Numbered from the stretch's first letter, positions 6,916 through 13,164 are shown. The stretch: DNA of 13,164 nucleotides from Acidimicrobiaceae bacterium (GCA_013044415.1 JABEUO010000242.1:1-13164); one strand, 5' to 3'. Numbers and translations: made by a program. Notes: generated by a model not told the origin, from the sequence alone.

Positions 6916-9236
6916 CTTTTCACCCCGATCGGAAGGTGTAGTGGGTAGCCGCCCCGTGCCTTTTCCCAATTTTCACTATGCCAACCCCGCCTCTTTGCGA
7001 TTTGGAGTAGCCTCGCTTCTCCATTGACACATACCGCTTGTCCGGCGGCTTCGAGCATCGGTAGGTCCGAAGTTGAATCCGCATATGCGATGGTATCCGA
7101 GGGATCTATACCGAACTCTTCGGCGCATTCGAGCAGGATTGCCGCTCTGTTTTCACCAATTGGAGGTGCCTTTAGTACTTCACCAGTCAGCCGACCATCT
7201 TCGTCAACCACCATCTCACAGGAGACGATCTTATCGAAAAGGGGCGAGAACGGGGCGACTATAAAGTCCAGTGCACCGGTAATCAAAACGGTCTTGTGAC
7301 CGGCCCGACGATGTTCCCGAACCCGCTGGATACCCTTTGGGAAGGCCTTTTTAAGTAGATACTCATCGAATAGATCCCATGAGTACTGCTCGAGCTGGGC
7401 CCGGTCCGCCCCTTTGTAGCGACGATAGAAGTAGCGCAAGAAGTCCGTGCGATCCCGCCGGTCAAGGGCAAGTAGCTTAGGCGCCTCGGCCAGTAGTCCA
7501 AGGGCCAAGGCTGTCGCATCTCCCCTGTCGAGGTGGGATGTTGCAAGATAACTGAATGAGTCGACCACGTTCGCTGCGATCAAGGTGTTCTCAAGGTCGA
7601 ATGCGACTAGCGATTGAGACGGAGCGAGTAGAGAGGCAAGGGTCCGTTCCCGTTTGGTCGGTCCGGTCTTTTTGGTGTAGGTCGTTTTTATACGAGAATG
7701 CTCCACTACCGATGGTAGGTGGACGTTGTAGACGAAAGATTCCCATTCGATCTGTTTTGGATCGAAGTCGAAGTGCTCAAGGTCGCCCTCGTCTAAGAGT
7801 CCCCTAAGTTGCATCAGGTTGTCGACCTGGTAGATTGCCTCGGTCTCGACGTACGCTCCGTAGAGTTCGACATATCCGAGGGCTCTTTCTGCGATCTCCC
7901 TCTTTTCGGTCAGACCGCCGGCGGCTTCGAGTTGCTTTGAACGGATGGGAAGTCTCGTTGAGACCGATTCTGCAATCGACAGCAACTTGGTTGCCCTCTT
8001 TAACTGTCCTTGTACTCGGCCTCGGCCAGGGAATTTCCAACTTGGCAAGGCGATGGGTTGGCCCTTCGAATCGAGAACTGGATTTTCACCGAAGAAGGAA
8101 GTTACTAGGTCGACGAGCTGTCCATATTTCAATGGATTTACCGAACCCGATGCGACATGATAAAACTTCATGGTGTCCGAAGGTTCGATTGCACAGGCGG
8201 CCAGCATGGCTGAGACTACTAAGTCCACGGGTACAACGTCCACGGTTCCTTCCGGTACCCCGGGGAATTCGCCCAAGAGGCCCCGAGCGAAGGAGACGAT
8301 GATTGGTTCGGCCATGCGAAATCCCCTGATCCACCCTGGATACGGGAGCTGAAGGGCGGATTCGATAATCGATGGCCTAACGACCGAGACGGCGAGGTCA
8401 CCCTTATTCTCCTCCAGGGCGATTTCGCCTAGTGCCTTAGAATAGGCGTAGGCGTCAGCCCACCCAAGGCTCTGGGCCCGAGCTTGACCGAGCTTCACCA
8501 TCTGCTTCCTAACCCAATCGACCCTTTTTTTCTCGGTCTCTTGGGCTAACAGAGCCACCCCGGCCGCTCCGTAGCTCGACTGGGCTTCCTCCCTGAACTG
8601 TTTCAACTTCTCGGGAGAGCGGCTCTGGCTGTCGATATCGAGCTTCATCCTCCGGGCCGCATCAACCTCTTGTCTCCAGGGGAGATCGGGATATAGGGGC
8701 GAGTCTTTGAGTGAGACCTCAAACGCCTTTCCCTTCCTAGATCCCGCTACATACGCCGTCGATACCGATACCATCTTTCCCTGGTGGTCGGCGGCCTTTA
8801 GCGCCTTTCGGTAGGTCTCAGCCACCCTGGAAGGTCCGAGTAAGTTGACTTCAATTGCGGAATCCAATGGAGCGTCGAAGCTCACGGTGGCTGCGGAATG
8901 GACGGCTACGTCGCAGTTTCCAAGGATTCGGAAGCCTTCATCGTCCAGGCCGAGCCCATCCTTTGACACGTCTCCTGCCACGGCCGAAATTCTGCTGGCA
9001 ATCTGTTTTTGAAAACCTTCCTTGCCGAGCTCTTCTTTTAGGGTGTCGAAGCAGTTGTTGTTCAGGATTTCCCGCCGCATCCTGTCTTCGGCGGTTGCTC
9101 GACGCCCCGGCCGTACTAGAAGGACGAGCTCAGTGTCGGGGAGATTGTGAAGAACACGCTCCGCAAAGGCCGTGCCAACAAAGCCCGTCCCTCCGGTAAG
9201 GAAGATTCTTTTTCCAGCTAGCGACTGACCAATCAA
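6912..9236 (-). CDS. Fatty acyl-CoA reductase-like (NAD-binding 4) / HAD-IB hydrolase fusion
   Basis: This is a two-domain fusion of 774 residues. The N-terminal half is an extended SDR of the fatty acyl-CoA reductase/male-sterility type, expected to reduce an acyl thioester to an aldehyde or alcohol with NADPH. It shows the nucleotide loop TGGTGFVG (14-21), SVSTAYVAG (157-165) and the catalytic Y263-x3-K267. The C-terminal part (about 543-750) is a HAD-IB phosphatase-like domain: motif I FDLENTLI (D547, E549, T551), motif II LITGA (T653), a motif III region GENRA (R697), and motif IV YADSTSDLPML (D720, D724). Motif I has Glu where most HAD phosphatases have the second Asp, and motif III has Arg where Lys is usual. 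The start is a TTG with AGAAAGG 8 nt upstream. It is the first gene of the operon and its TGA overlaps the next ATG. Both domains are assigned confidently; the substrate and phosphatase competence are uncertain. Confidence 0.9.
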   Translation of the reverse strand: MIGQSLAGKRIFLTGGTGFVGTAFAERVLHNLPDTELVLLVRPGRRATAEDRMRREILNNNCFDTLKEELGKEGFQKQIASRISAVAGDVSKDGLGLDDEGFRILGNCDVAVHSAATVSFDAPLDSAIEVNLLGPSRVAETYRKALKAADHQGKMVSVSTAYVAGSRKGKAFEVSLKDSPLYPDLPWRQEVDAARRMKLDIDSQSRSPEKLKQFREEAQSSYGAAGVALLAQETEKKRVDWVRKQMVKLGQARAQSLGWADAYAYSKALGEIALEENKGDLAVSVVRPSIIESALQLPYPGWIRGFRMAEPIIVSFARGLLGEFPGVPEGTVDVVPVDLVVSAMLAACAIEPSDTMKFYHVASGSVNPLKYGQLVDLVTSFFGENPVLDSKGQPIALPSWKFPGRGRVQGQLKRATKLLSIAESVSTRLPIRSKQLEAAGGLTEKREIAERALGYVELYGAYVETEAIYQVDNLMQLRGLLDEGDLEHFDFDPKQIEWESFVYNVHLPSVVEHSRIKTTYTKKTGPTKRERTLASLLAPSQSLVAFDLENTLIAANVVDSFSYLATSHLDRGDATALALGLLAEAPKLLALDRRDRTDFLRYFYRRYKGADRAQLEQYSWDLFDEYLLKKAFPKGIQRVREHRRAGHKTVLITGALDFIVAPFSPLFDKIVSCEMVVDEDGRLTGEVLKAPPIGENRAAILLECAEEFGIDPSDTIAYADSTSDLPMLEAAGQAVCVNGEARLLQIAKRRGWHSENWEKARGGYPLHLPIGVKR

Positions 9237-9311
9237 GGGTCCAACCTTTCTGCCTTCCGGCAGTGCCTTAGACTAGGCGCAAATTCAATCTTGCCTGCGA
9301 CCCCGGCAAAG
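9237..9311 (-). promoter_or_regulatory. Structured leader upstream of the four-gene operon
   Basis: The 75 bp between the membrane-protein stop and the reductase start hold three short hairpins: CTGCC/GGCAG (9250-9263, 4-nt loop), GCCT/AGGC (9265-9278) and TTGCC/GGCAA (9291-9309, 9-nt loop). The first lies directly 5' of the AGAAAGG ribosome-binding site. The last could be a weak terminator for the upstream gene, but it lacks a U-tract. No convincing promoter was found, so read-through from the membrane gene is possible. Confidence 0.3.
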
Positions 9312-9785
9312 CTACTTTTTTGTTCGGGACCTTGAGTTGGATTTTGCGGGAGGGGTGTACCGTTTTGACGCCTGTGGGAGCGCACGTCCATCGGCACCGG
9401 TAGCGGTCGGTTTTGTCGACTTCTCTTGACGCTTTCTAGCTATCTCTTCGCGCCGCCGCTTCATGACCTCTGGATCCTTCTTGAAAAGGGTGAAGCTTCC
9501 AAATGCGAGCATAGGTAGGGCAAATACTATTAGCGATCCCCAAGGTCCAAAGGCGACGAGGATAGTAAATCCGCCGGCAAGTATCCGATTCTTCCTCCAT
9601 ATGGATAACGCAGCAATGATTATCAGTGCGACGCCCTCCGCTAAGTAGAGCTTCGGATCACTCTTCACCCCCTTGGCGACGTGTTCGCCAAATTTTGGTA
9701 TCCAAAGCGCACAAATGGCTATAAGGGCGTACAGGAGGATCGCAAAGCCGACCTTCTGTTCAGTCTTAGACAAAGGAGTTTTCAC
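9312..9785 (-). CDS. Small membrane protein with basic C-terminal tail, function unknown
   Basis: I do not recognise a family. From the GTG at 9785 the product is 157 residues. Hydrophobic segments lie at about 12-29, 47-63, 68-80 and 83-100, so three or four membrane helices. A strongly basic, Ser/Pro-rich tail (about 102-157, including RRREEIARKRQ) would be cytoplasmic by the positive-inside rule. The frame is open to another GTG at 9887, which would add 34 basic residues. The start at 9785 is preferred because TAGACT (9793-9798, minus strand) lies exactly 7 nt before it, as in leaderless transcripts, and the extra residues look like non-coding translation. No Shine-Dalgarno is visible at either start. 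It lies 75 bp upstream of, and in the same orientation as, the reductase-led operon, so it may be co-transcribed. Confidence 0.7.
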   Translation of the reverse strand: MKTPLSKTEQKVGFAILLYALIAICALWIPKFGEHVAKGVKSDPKLYLAEGVALIIIAALSIWRKNRILAGGFTILVAFGPWGSLIVFALPMLAFGSFTLFKKDPEVMKRRREEIARKRQEKSTKPTATGADGRALPQASKRYTPPAKSNSRSRTKK

Positions 9786-9917
9786 GGCTCTAAGTCTATG
9801 CACTATGAATGGGTTCTGCTTGACCCGTGGCGCTGGATAAATCTTTGAGATTTGCCTGACCGATGGCCGAAGGTAGCATGGGGACACGATCTGGTCGACC
9901 GACTGGACATGGCCACC

Positions 9918-9939
9918 TCAAGTCATGCTCAAGTCATGG
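9918..9939. repeat. 11-bp tandem repeat TCAAGTCATG(C/G), two copies
   Basis: TCAAGTCATG occurs at 9918-9927 and again at 9929-9938, one helical turn apart. It lies in the gap upstream of the membrane-protein gene. Spacing of one turn would suit side-by-side binding of a regulator, but this is only a suggestion. Confidence 0.5.
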
Positions 9940-10012
9940 CCTACCGCTTATATGCGCAAAGGCGCCATCGTCCTCTTCCTGCCTCCGCCACAGGAGCTAG
10001 CGAACACGTGTG

Positions 10013-10024
10013 TTGTATTATATA
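10013..10024. promoter_or_regulatory. TTGTATTATATA element, second copy
   Basis: This 12-mer is identical to the minus-strand sequence over the aconitase/GntR operator (2349-2360). The dyad GTAT/ATAC is conserved except for the last base (ATAG here). It may be a second binding site for the regulator or just a similar AT-rich promoter. Confidence 0.3.
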
Positions 10025-10092
10025 GTACTGAACCTTCTCGAGTCTTAGATGAACCGATTTGAATGTGTGGTCGCTTCCGTCTTGGCCACTAA

Positions 10093-10167
10093 ATCGTCAC
10101 ATCTACTTCGGCTGTGAACCAATCGTCACGGTAGGTCCGATTTAAGTGAGGGAGTCCAGATCGTCAC
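10093..10167. repeat. Three ATCGTCAC boxes
   Basis: Identical 8-mers lie at 10093-10100, 10122-10129 and 10160-10167, all in the same orientation, with start-to-start spacing of 29 and 38 bp. No gene covers them. Function unknown. Confidence 0.5.
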
Positions 10168-10384
10168 TTCGAATTTCGGGATTAAACCCGATGTCAATGG
10201 TCAATAATCAGTTGTTTTTTGGCACCAGATACCCGATAGATACGTTCTTTAGTCAGATTAAAGCACTAAGAGCGATGAATAAAGCTTCTAGGCTCCGAAG
10301 ATGGTCGGCTGGAAAGCGGCAACCTCAGGTTGGCAATGAGCAATTTATGCGCAGCGATTGATCGTATGTCATGGTAGGTTCGAT
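10130..10384. repeat. Imperfect direct repeat GGTAGGTYCGAT flanking a 230-bp segment
   Basis: GGTAGGTCCGAT (10130-10141) and GGTAGGTTCGAT (10373-10384) differ at one base. The similarity extends upstream: TCACGG and TCATGG precede TAGGT, and an ATCG lies just before each, with a 4-nt gap in one copy. The second copy ends 7 nt before the tRNA, so the repeat may be a duplicated tRNA promoter region or a scar. Confidence 0.45.
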
Positions 10385-10391
10385 ATCTCTA

Positions 10392-10465
10392 GGGCGCTTA
10401 GCTCAGTTGGTTAGAGCGCAGCCTTCACACGGCTGAGGTCGGCGGTTCGAGTCCGTTAGCGCCCA
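10392..10465 (+). tRNA. tRNA-Val (anticodon CAC)
   Basis: A full cloverleaf can be drawn. The 7-bp acceptor GGGCGCT/AGCGCCC is perfect and is followed by TA. The D-arm is GCTC/GAGC with a 9-nt loop. The anticodon stem CAGCC/GGCTG encloses TTCACAC, giving anticodon CAC. The variable loop is AGGTC. The T-arm is GGCGG/CCGTT with loop TTCGAGT and two G-U pairs. The discriminator is A10465. CCA is not encoded. The length of 74 nt is normal. The anticodon reads GUG, valine. Confidence 0.95.
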
Positions 10466-11137
10466 CAAATTCAGGAAGCGCGAACACGCAGCTCCAGCCG
10501 TTAGCCGCGCTGAAGGATTCGGGTAGTGCCACCTGACGCACCAAGTCACCCTTCCGTCGGTTTGTTGATGCCCTGGCATAGACAATCGCCGACCTCGATG
10601 ATGGTGCCTGGCGTGGAGCGAGGTGGTGCAGCTTGGCTAAGTCGTAGCGTCTTACGCCACCAGCGGTGCGCCACTGATAAATACTTGTCTATGCCGAGCC
10701 AATAGTTAGCAGTTTCGATTCCAAATCACATTTGGCCCAATCTCATTTCGTGGTGGAGCAGTCTCAGGAGTGGCTTACCACGGTTCGCCATTTCACCGTA
10801 GCTTTCATAGCGATCGATTGATAGATTCCGAAAGTGCCGAGGGATTGTTTTTAGGGCAGGACATTCGTGCCTGTCGAGTTATGTGTAAGCCAATCACCTG
10901 AGTGGTATTCGTGCCCCTGATCTGCGTAATTGTCCCCGACCAATGCAGTTTGCCTAGGACGGGCCGGGCTCGTTGAATATTATGTCGCATATCGGTTTGG
11001 TGAGTGGTGGCAAGTGCTCTTTTTGCTTTGTTGGGAAAATACTCATCCGTTTACGAACGGCTCGCAGGCTTGAATGCAGGTGCGGAGGACGAAATAACTG
11101 CGACGCAAGCTCGGGGATTGTTACCCTTCGTCAGGTT
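10466..11137. other. Non-coding gap downstream of tRNA-Val
   Basis: These 672 bp contain no convincing gene on either strand. The open frames present overlap the tRNA, lack recognisable motifs, or run antisense into the exporter. The main structure is the nested inverted repeat at 10575-10695. A clear terminator for the tRNA or the exporter was not found. The region could be decayed mobile DNA, but no transposase or integrase motif is visible. Confidence 0.6.
10575..10695. repeat. 121-bp nested inverted repeat (MITE-like or structured element)
   Basis: The ends are a perfect 11-bp inverted repeat, GGCATAGACAA (10575-10585) and TTGTCTATGCC (10685-10695). Inside, TGGCG (10609-10613) pairs with CGCCA (10669-10673), and GGTGGTG (10622-10628) pairs with CGCCACC (10655-10661, one G-U pair). 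A small GCGT/ACGC hairpin sits near the centre. Nested pairing in the same order is unlikely by chance. It could be a miniature element, an IS remnant or a folded RNA. Confidence 0.6.
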
Positions 11138-12553
11138 TTAATTAGCCGTATCAAGTGGCGCGTGCGTACGGATCAGTTGGCTTGCCAGACCAGACATCGC
11201 AGCCATCGATGCAGCGTACCACCATAAGTTATGGAAGTTAATCAAGGCGGCTACGGAGCTATGGGTCGATCCGAGAATGACTACCATCAAGGCGATACCG
11301 AAGGCGCCTCCAATTTGTCTTGCCGTCTGATTTACGGCGCTACCTACCGCAAATCTCTCTTTGGGAAGGCTAGAGACCGCCGCTGCGCTCAAAACTGGAA
11401 AGGTGAAGCCGATGCCGAGGCCGGTGATGATGGTAGCCGGGAGCCAAAGGGCGAGGTATTCGGGGTGTAGACCGATAAGAAGAGCGTACCAGGCCAATCC
11501 GCCAGCGAAGAGTATCGAACCAATCGTCAGGACCCGGCGGAAGCCGATTCTCGATGCCAACCTTCCGGCGGGGCCCGAGACGGCGGCCACCACAAGAGGA
11601 CTAGGAGTTACCGCAAGGCCAGCAGAGAGTATTGAGTAGTGCCACACGCTGGTAAGAAACAGGATGTTGCCCAGTAACATTGCAAAGAAGCCCATTGCAT
11701 ATAACAAGGTCGCAGCATTCGCAAACGTGAATGAGCGCTGCGAGAAAAGATTCAAGTCGAGCACCGGCGATTCATGGTGAGCGGATCGGAACAGGAATAC
11801 GACGCCCAAAACGATGCTGGTGGCGAAAGACGAGATAATTGATGCGCTTGTCCAGCCCCAGGTTGGGCCTTGTGATATCCCTAAGACGATTCCGGCGAGG
11901 GCCAACGCTACGAGCACCGCACCTAGGTAGTCGGGTGTCGCTTTCTCGCTGTCTGTTTTTGACTCGACCAGCACCGAACGACCGAAGAGCCATGCGACTA
12001 GACCGAGAGGAACATTGACGTAAAAGATCCAATGCCAGCTAGCTATTGAGATGAGGCTGGCACCAAGTGATGGACCTGTAGCTACCGCTAATGCCCCGAT
12101 TCCACCCCACAATGCCACCATCTGCGATCTTCGTTCGGCGTTGAACGCACCGAGCAGTAGTCCCAGGGACGATGGGAGCATCGCAGCTGCGCCGACTCCT
12201 TCAATCACCCTGCCCACGATCAGAATAGCAACCGAAGGTGCAAGGCCACATACTGCAGAGCCACCGCAAAATACAGCGAGACCCCAGAAAAAGACCTTGC
12301 GCCTTCCGAGACGGTCTGCTGTCCTACCCGCTACGACAAGGAGAGACCCGAAAACGACGCTGTAGCCGGTTATTACCCAGGCAAGCGTGGAGGTCGCATC
12401 GTGAGGGAAGGACCTTTCGAGGGACGGAAAAGCCACGTTAACGATCGAAAGATCCAATGAGGCCATATAAGCGCCTAGAGCGGTGACCACAAATATCGCA
12501 GTTGACTTGCCTTCGTGACCCAGGTTCTTAGTTTTTCTCGACGTCAACTTCAT
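11138..12553 (-). CDS. MFS multidrug exporter, DHA2 (EmrB/QacA-like) family
   Basis: This is a proton-driven efflux permease of the cytoplasmic membrane. The 471-residue product is very hydrophobic, with about 14 predicted helices, as usual for DHA2. Family landmarks are LDLSIVNVAFP (33-43, the helix-1 motif with D34), motif A GRTADRLGRRK (76-86), RVIEGVGAAAMLPSSL (115-130), the antiporter motif C region ALAVATGPSLGA (154-165) and WHWIFYVNVPLG (173-184). The length is normal to slightly short. The ATG is 7 nt from a TATAGT -10, so the transcript is probably leaderless; no Shine-Dalgarno is seen. It is divergent from an HxlR-family regulator with a 53-bp gap, the standard arrangement for a drug-responsive repressor and its exporter. 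The substrate cannot be predicted. Confidence 0.93.
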   Translation of the reverse strand: MKLTSRKTKNLGHEGKSTAIFVVTALGAYMASLDLSIVNVAFPSLERSFPHDATSTLAWVITGYSVVFGSLLVVAGRTADRLGRRKVFFWGLAVFCGGSAVCGLAPSVAILIVGRVIEGVGAAAMLPSSLGLLLGAFNAERRSQMVALWGGIGALAVATGPSLGASLISIASWHWIFYVNVPLGLVAWLFGRSVLVESKTDSEKATPDYLGAVLVALALAGIVLGISQGPTWGWTSASIISSFATSIVLGVVFLFRSAHHESPVLDLNLFSQRSFTFANAATLLYAMGFFAMLLGNILFLTSVWHYSILSAGLAVTPSPLVVAAVSGPAGRLASRIGFRRVLTIGSILFAGGLAWYALLIGLHPEYLALWLPATIITGLGIGFTFPVLSAAAVSSLPKERFAVGSAVNQTARQIGGAFGIALMVVILGSTHSSVAALINFHNLWWYAASMAAMSGLASQLIRTHAPLDTAN

Positions 12554-12560
12554 TACGAAT

Positions 12561-12588
12561 ACTATACCTGCTAACTTCTATTATGCAA
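12561..12588 (-). promoter_or_regulatory. Leaderless promoter of the MFS exporter
   Basis: On the minus strand TTGCAT (12583-12588) and TATAGT (12561-12566) are separated by 16 bp. The -10 ends 7 nt before the ATG at 12553, placing +1 at or next to the start codon. It overlaps the promoter region of the HxlR-type gene. Confidence 0.6.
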
Positions 12589-12593
12589 GTGAC

Positions 12594-12606
12594 TACAATT
12601 GGCCAC
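12594..12606 (+). promoter_or_regulatory. Leaderless -10 element of the HxlR-type regulator
   Basis: TACAAT (12594-12599) is followed by 7 nt and then ATG at 12607, the spacing of leaderless transcripts. The -35 is poor (CTAACT at 12571-12576). This supports the start at 12607 rather than the ATG at 12583, which lies inside the -35 of the divergent promoter. Confidence 0.5.
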
Positions 12607-13080
12607 ATGGAACATAAGAGCTTTTCGGACATGGACTGCTCGGTCGCTCAGTGCTTAGATGCAGTAGGCGAGTGGTGGACCATGTTGATCGTTCGCGATG
12701 CGTTTCTGGGTGTAAGCAGGTTCGATGAGTTTAAAAGCCGCCTTGGAATATCTAGTAACATACTGCAGAGGAGGCTTGCTCGACTGGTTGAAGCAGGAGT
12801 TCTATCAAAAGTTAGATACTGCGACCATCCGCCCCGTGACCAATACCGGCTTACTGAAAAGGGACGCGATCTTTGGCCGGTGCTAAATGCGATGAAGCAA
12901 TGGGGCGATCGATATGCCGCTCCCGGAGGGCCACCTCTACTGGTTGTGCATGAAAGATGTGGGTCGGTTTGTGAGTCAGTTTCCATCTGTTCGTCCTGTG
13001 GCGAGAAGATCAGCCCTCGAGAATTGAGCGTGACCCCTGGACCAGGACGAAGCGGCTCGGACCTTATACCGTTGCAATGA
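12607..13080 (+). CDS. HxlR-family winged-helix regulator with Cys-rich C-terminus
   Basis: This is a dimeric DNA-binding regulator of the MarR-like HxlR family, probably repressing or activating the adjacent exporter. The 157-residue product shows the family N-terminus with C11 (DMDCSVAQ), then VGEWWTMLIVRDAF (20-33), FDEFKSRLGISSNILQRRL (39-57, recognition region) and a wing with YRLTEKG (80-86). A C-terminal tail carries C118, C122, C128 and C131 (ERCGSVC and CSSCGE), a possible zinc or redox site seen in one HxlR subgroup. The start at 12607 is preferred over 12583 because it gives the usual short N-terminus before the conserved Cys and lies 7 nt after TACAAT. Several HxlR regulators sense electrophiles through the N-terminal Cys, so a redox input is possible. 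The stop codon lies in a 14-bp tandem duplication. Confidence 0.9.
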   Translation: MEHKSFSDMDCSVAQCLDAVGEWWTMLIVRDAFLGVSRFDEFKSRLGISSNILQRRLARLVEAGVLSKVRYCDHPPRDQYRLTEKGRDLWPVLNAMKQWGDRYAAPGGPPLLVVHERCGSVCESVSICSSCGEKISPRELSVTPGPGRSGSDLIPLQ

Positions 13081-13098
13081 TTAGGTTGCAATAATTAG
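13071..13098. repeat. 14-bp tandem duplication across the regulator stop codon
   Basis: GTTGCAATGATTAG (13071-13084) and GTTGCAATAATTAG (13085-13098) are adjacent and differ at one base. The first copy contains the last two codons and TGA stop of the HxlR-type gene; the second is just downstream. It looks like a small slippage duplication. Confidence 0.7.
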
Positions 13099-13137
13099 AT
13101 GGTCCAGGCCTGTTAGACGAAGATATATCAATCGAAC

Positions 13138-13164
13138 AAGGCCACCAAGCAAGGCCACCAAGCA
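13138..13164. repeat. 13-bp tandem repeat AAGGCCACCAAGC, running off the window
   Basis: Two exact copies (13138-13150 and 13151-13163) and the first base of a possible third reach the window edge. The array may be longer beyond it. No gene is visible here. Confidence 0.7.

Larger units (their letters stand above)
9786..10391. other. Non-coding gap with many short repeats
   Basis: About 600 bp separate the membrane-protein start from the tRNA, with no convincing protein gene. It contains the 11-bp tandem repeat at 9918-9939, a CACGTG-centred palindrome ACACGTGT within 10004-10012, a TTGTATTATATA element at 10013-10024, three ATCGTCAC boxes and a GGTAGGTYCGAT direct repeat. An open frame at 10146-10361 has no recognisable motif and unconvincing composition. 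Confidence 0.6.

Noticed and set aside
5668..6969. Longer dehydrogenase start at 6969
   Set aside because: It would overlap the reductase by 58 nt. The ATG at 6915 has the ATGA overlap, a GGGGTG site and the family-typical MKAL start.
10146..10361. 71-aa plus-strand open frame before the tRNA
   Set aside because: It has no recognisable domain, no ribosome-binding site or leaderless -10, and lies among short repeats.
10441..10465. tRNA-Val 3' end as an integration (attB) site of an island
   Set aside because: No second copy of the tRNA 3' end and no integrase was found in the window.
10403..10585. Minus-strand open frame across the tRNA encoding an LTDSNRRPQPCEG-like peptide
   Set aside because: This peptide is a familiar artefact of translating the antisense strand of a tRNA. 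The cloverleaf fully explains the sequence.
10805..10990. 61-aa minus-strand open frame in the gap after the tRNA
   Set aside because: I considered a transposase fragment but could see no catalytic or helix-turn-helix motif.
10973..11227. 84-aa plus-strand open frame with several Cys
   Set aside because: It runs antisense into the 3' end of the MFS gene and its apparent CxC motifs are composition effects. No start signal is visible.

Overview
The window is 13.2 kb of bacterial chromosome with mid-range GC. It suggests a high-level assignment to the Actinomycetota, possibly an acidimicrobiia-like lineage. This is an inference from several transcripts that look leaderless (a -10 hexamer about 7 nt before the start codon), a mitochondrial-type aconitase, and a lipid-type operon combining a reductase, a HAD-IB domain and a PlsC-type acyltransferase. 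There is no rRNA or marker gene to fix the taxon.

Left block (1-3121). A complete mitochondrial-type aconitase lies on the minus strand. It is divergent from a GntR/HutC-type regulator on the plus strand. They share a compact AT-rich promoter region with nested GTAT/ATAC inverted repeats. The regulator has an odd 5' end: its winged-helix domain is intact but no ATG, GTG or TTG opens it in frame. The nearest candidate, a GTG at 2376, is out of frame by one base.

Central block (3160-9236, minus strand). Four genes overlap end to end. In transcription order they are a fatty acyl-CoA reductase-like/HAD-IB fusion (774 aa), a zinc-type MDR dehydrogenase, a LarA-like (DUF2088) protein, and a PlsC-type lysophospholipid acyltransferase. 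The junctions are ATGA, TAATG and an 11-nt overlap, so translation is probably coupled. The set looks like one pathway that makes or remodels a lipid: reduction of an acyl thioester, an alcohol/carbonyl step, a 2-hydroxyacid-type nickel-enzyme step, dephosphorylation and acylation. The product cannot be deduced from the sequence. The LarA-like protein keeps the cofactor lysine but appears to lack other LarA active-site residues, so it is probably not a lactate racemase. A small basic-tailed membrane protein (9312-9785) lies just upstream in the same orientation.

Gene-poor block (9888-11137). This holds a clear tRNA-Val(CAC) at 10392-10465 and no convincing protein gene. It is rich in short repeats: an 11-bp tandem repeat, three ATCGTCAC boxes, a near-duplicate of the sequence just 5' of the tRNA, a second copy of the TTGTATTATATA element from the aconitase promoter region, and a 121-bp nested inverted repeat.

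Right block (11138-13164). A DHA2-type (EmrB/QacA-like) MFS exporter is divergent from an HxlR-family regulator, with only 53 bp between them and overlapping leaderless promoters. This is the classical layout of a drug-efflux gene and its local regulator. Two further tandem repeats follow the regulator, one spanning its stop codon and one running off the window edge.
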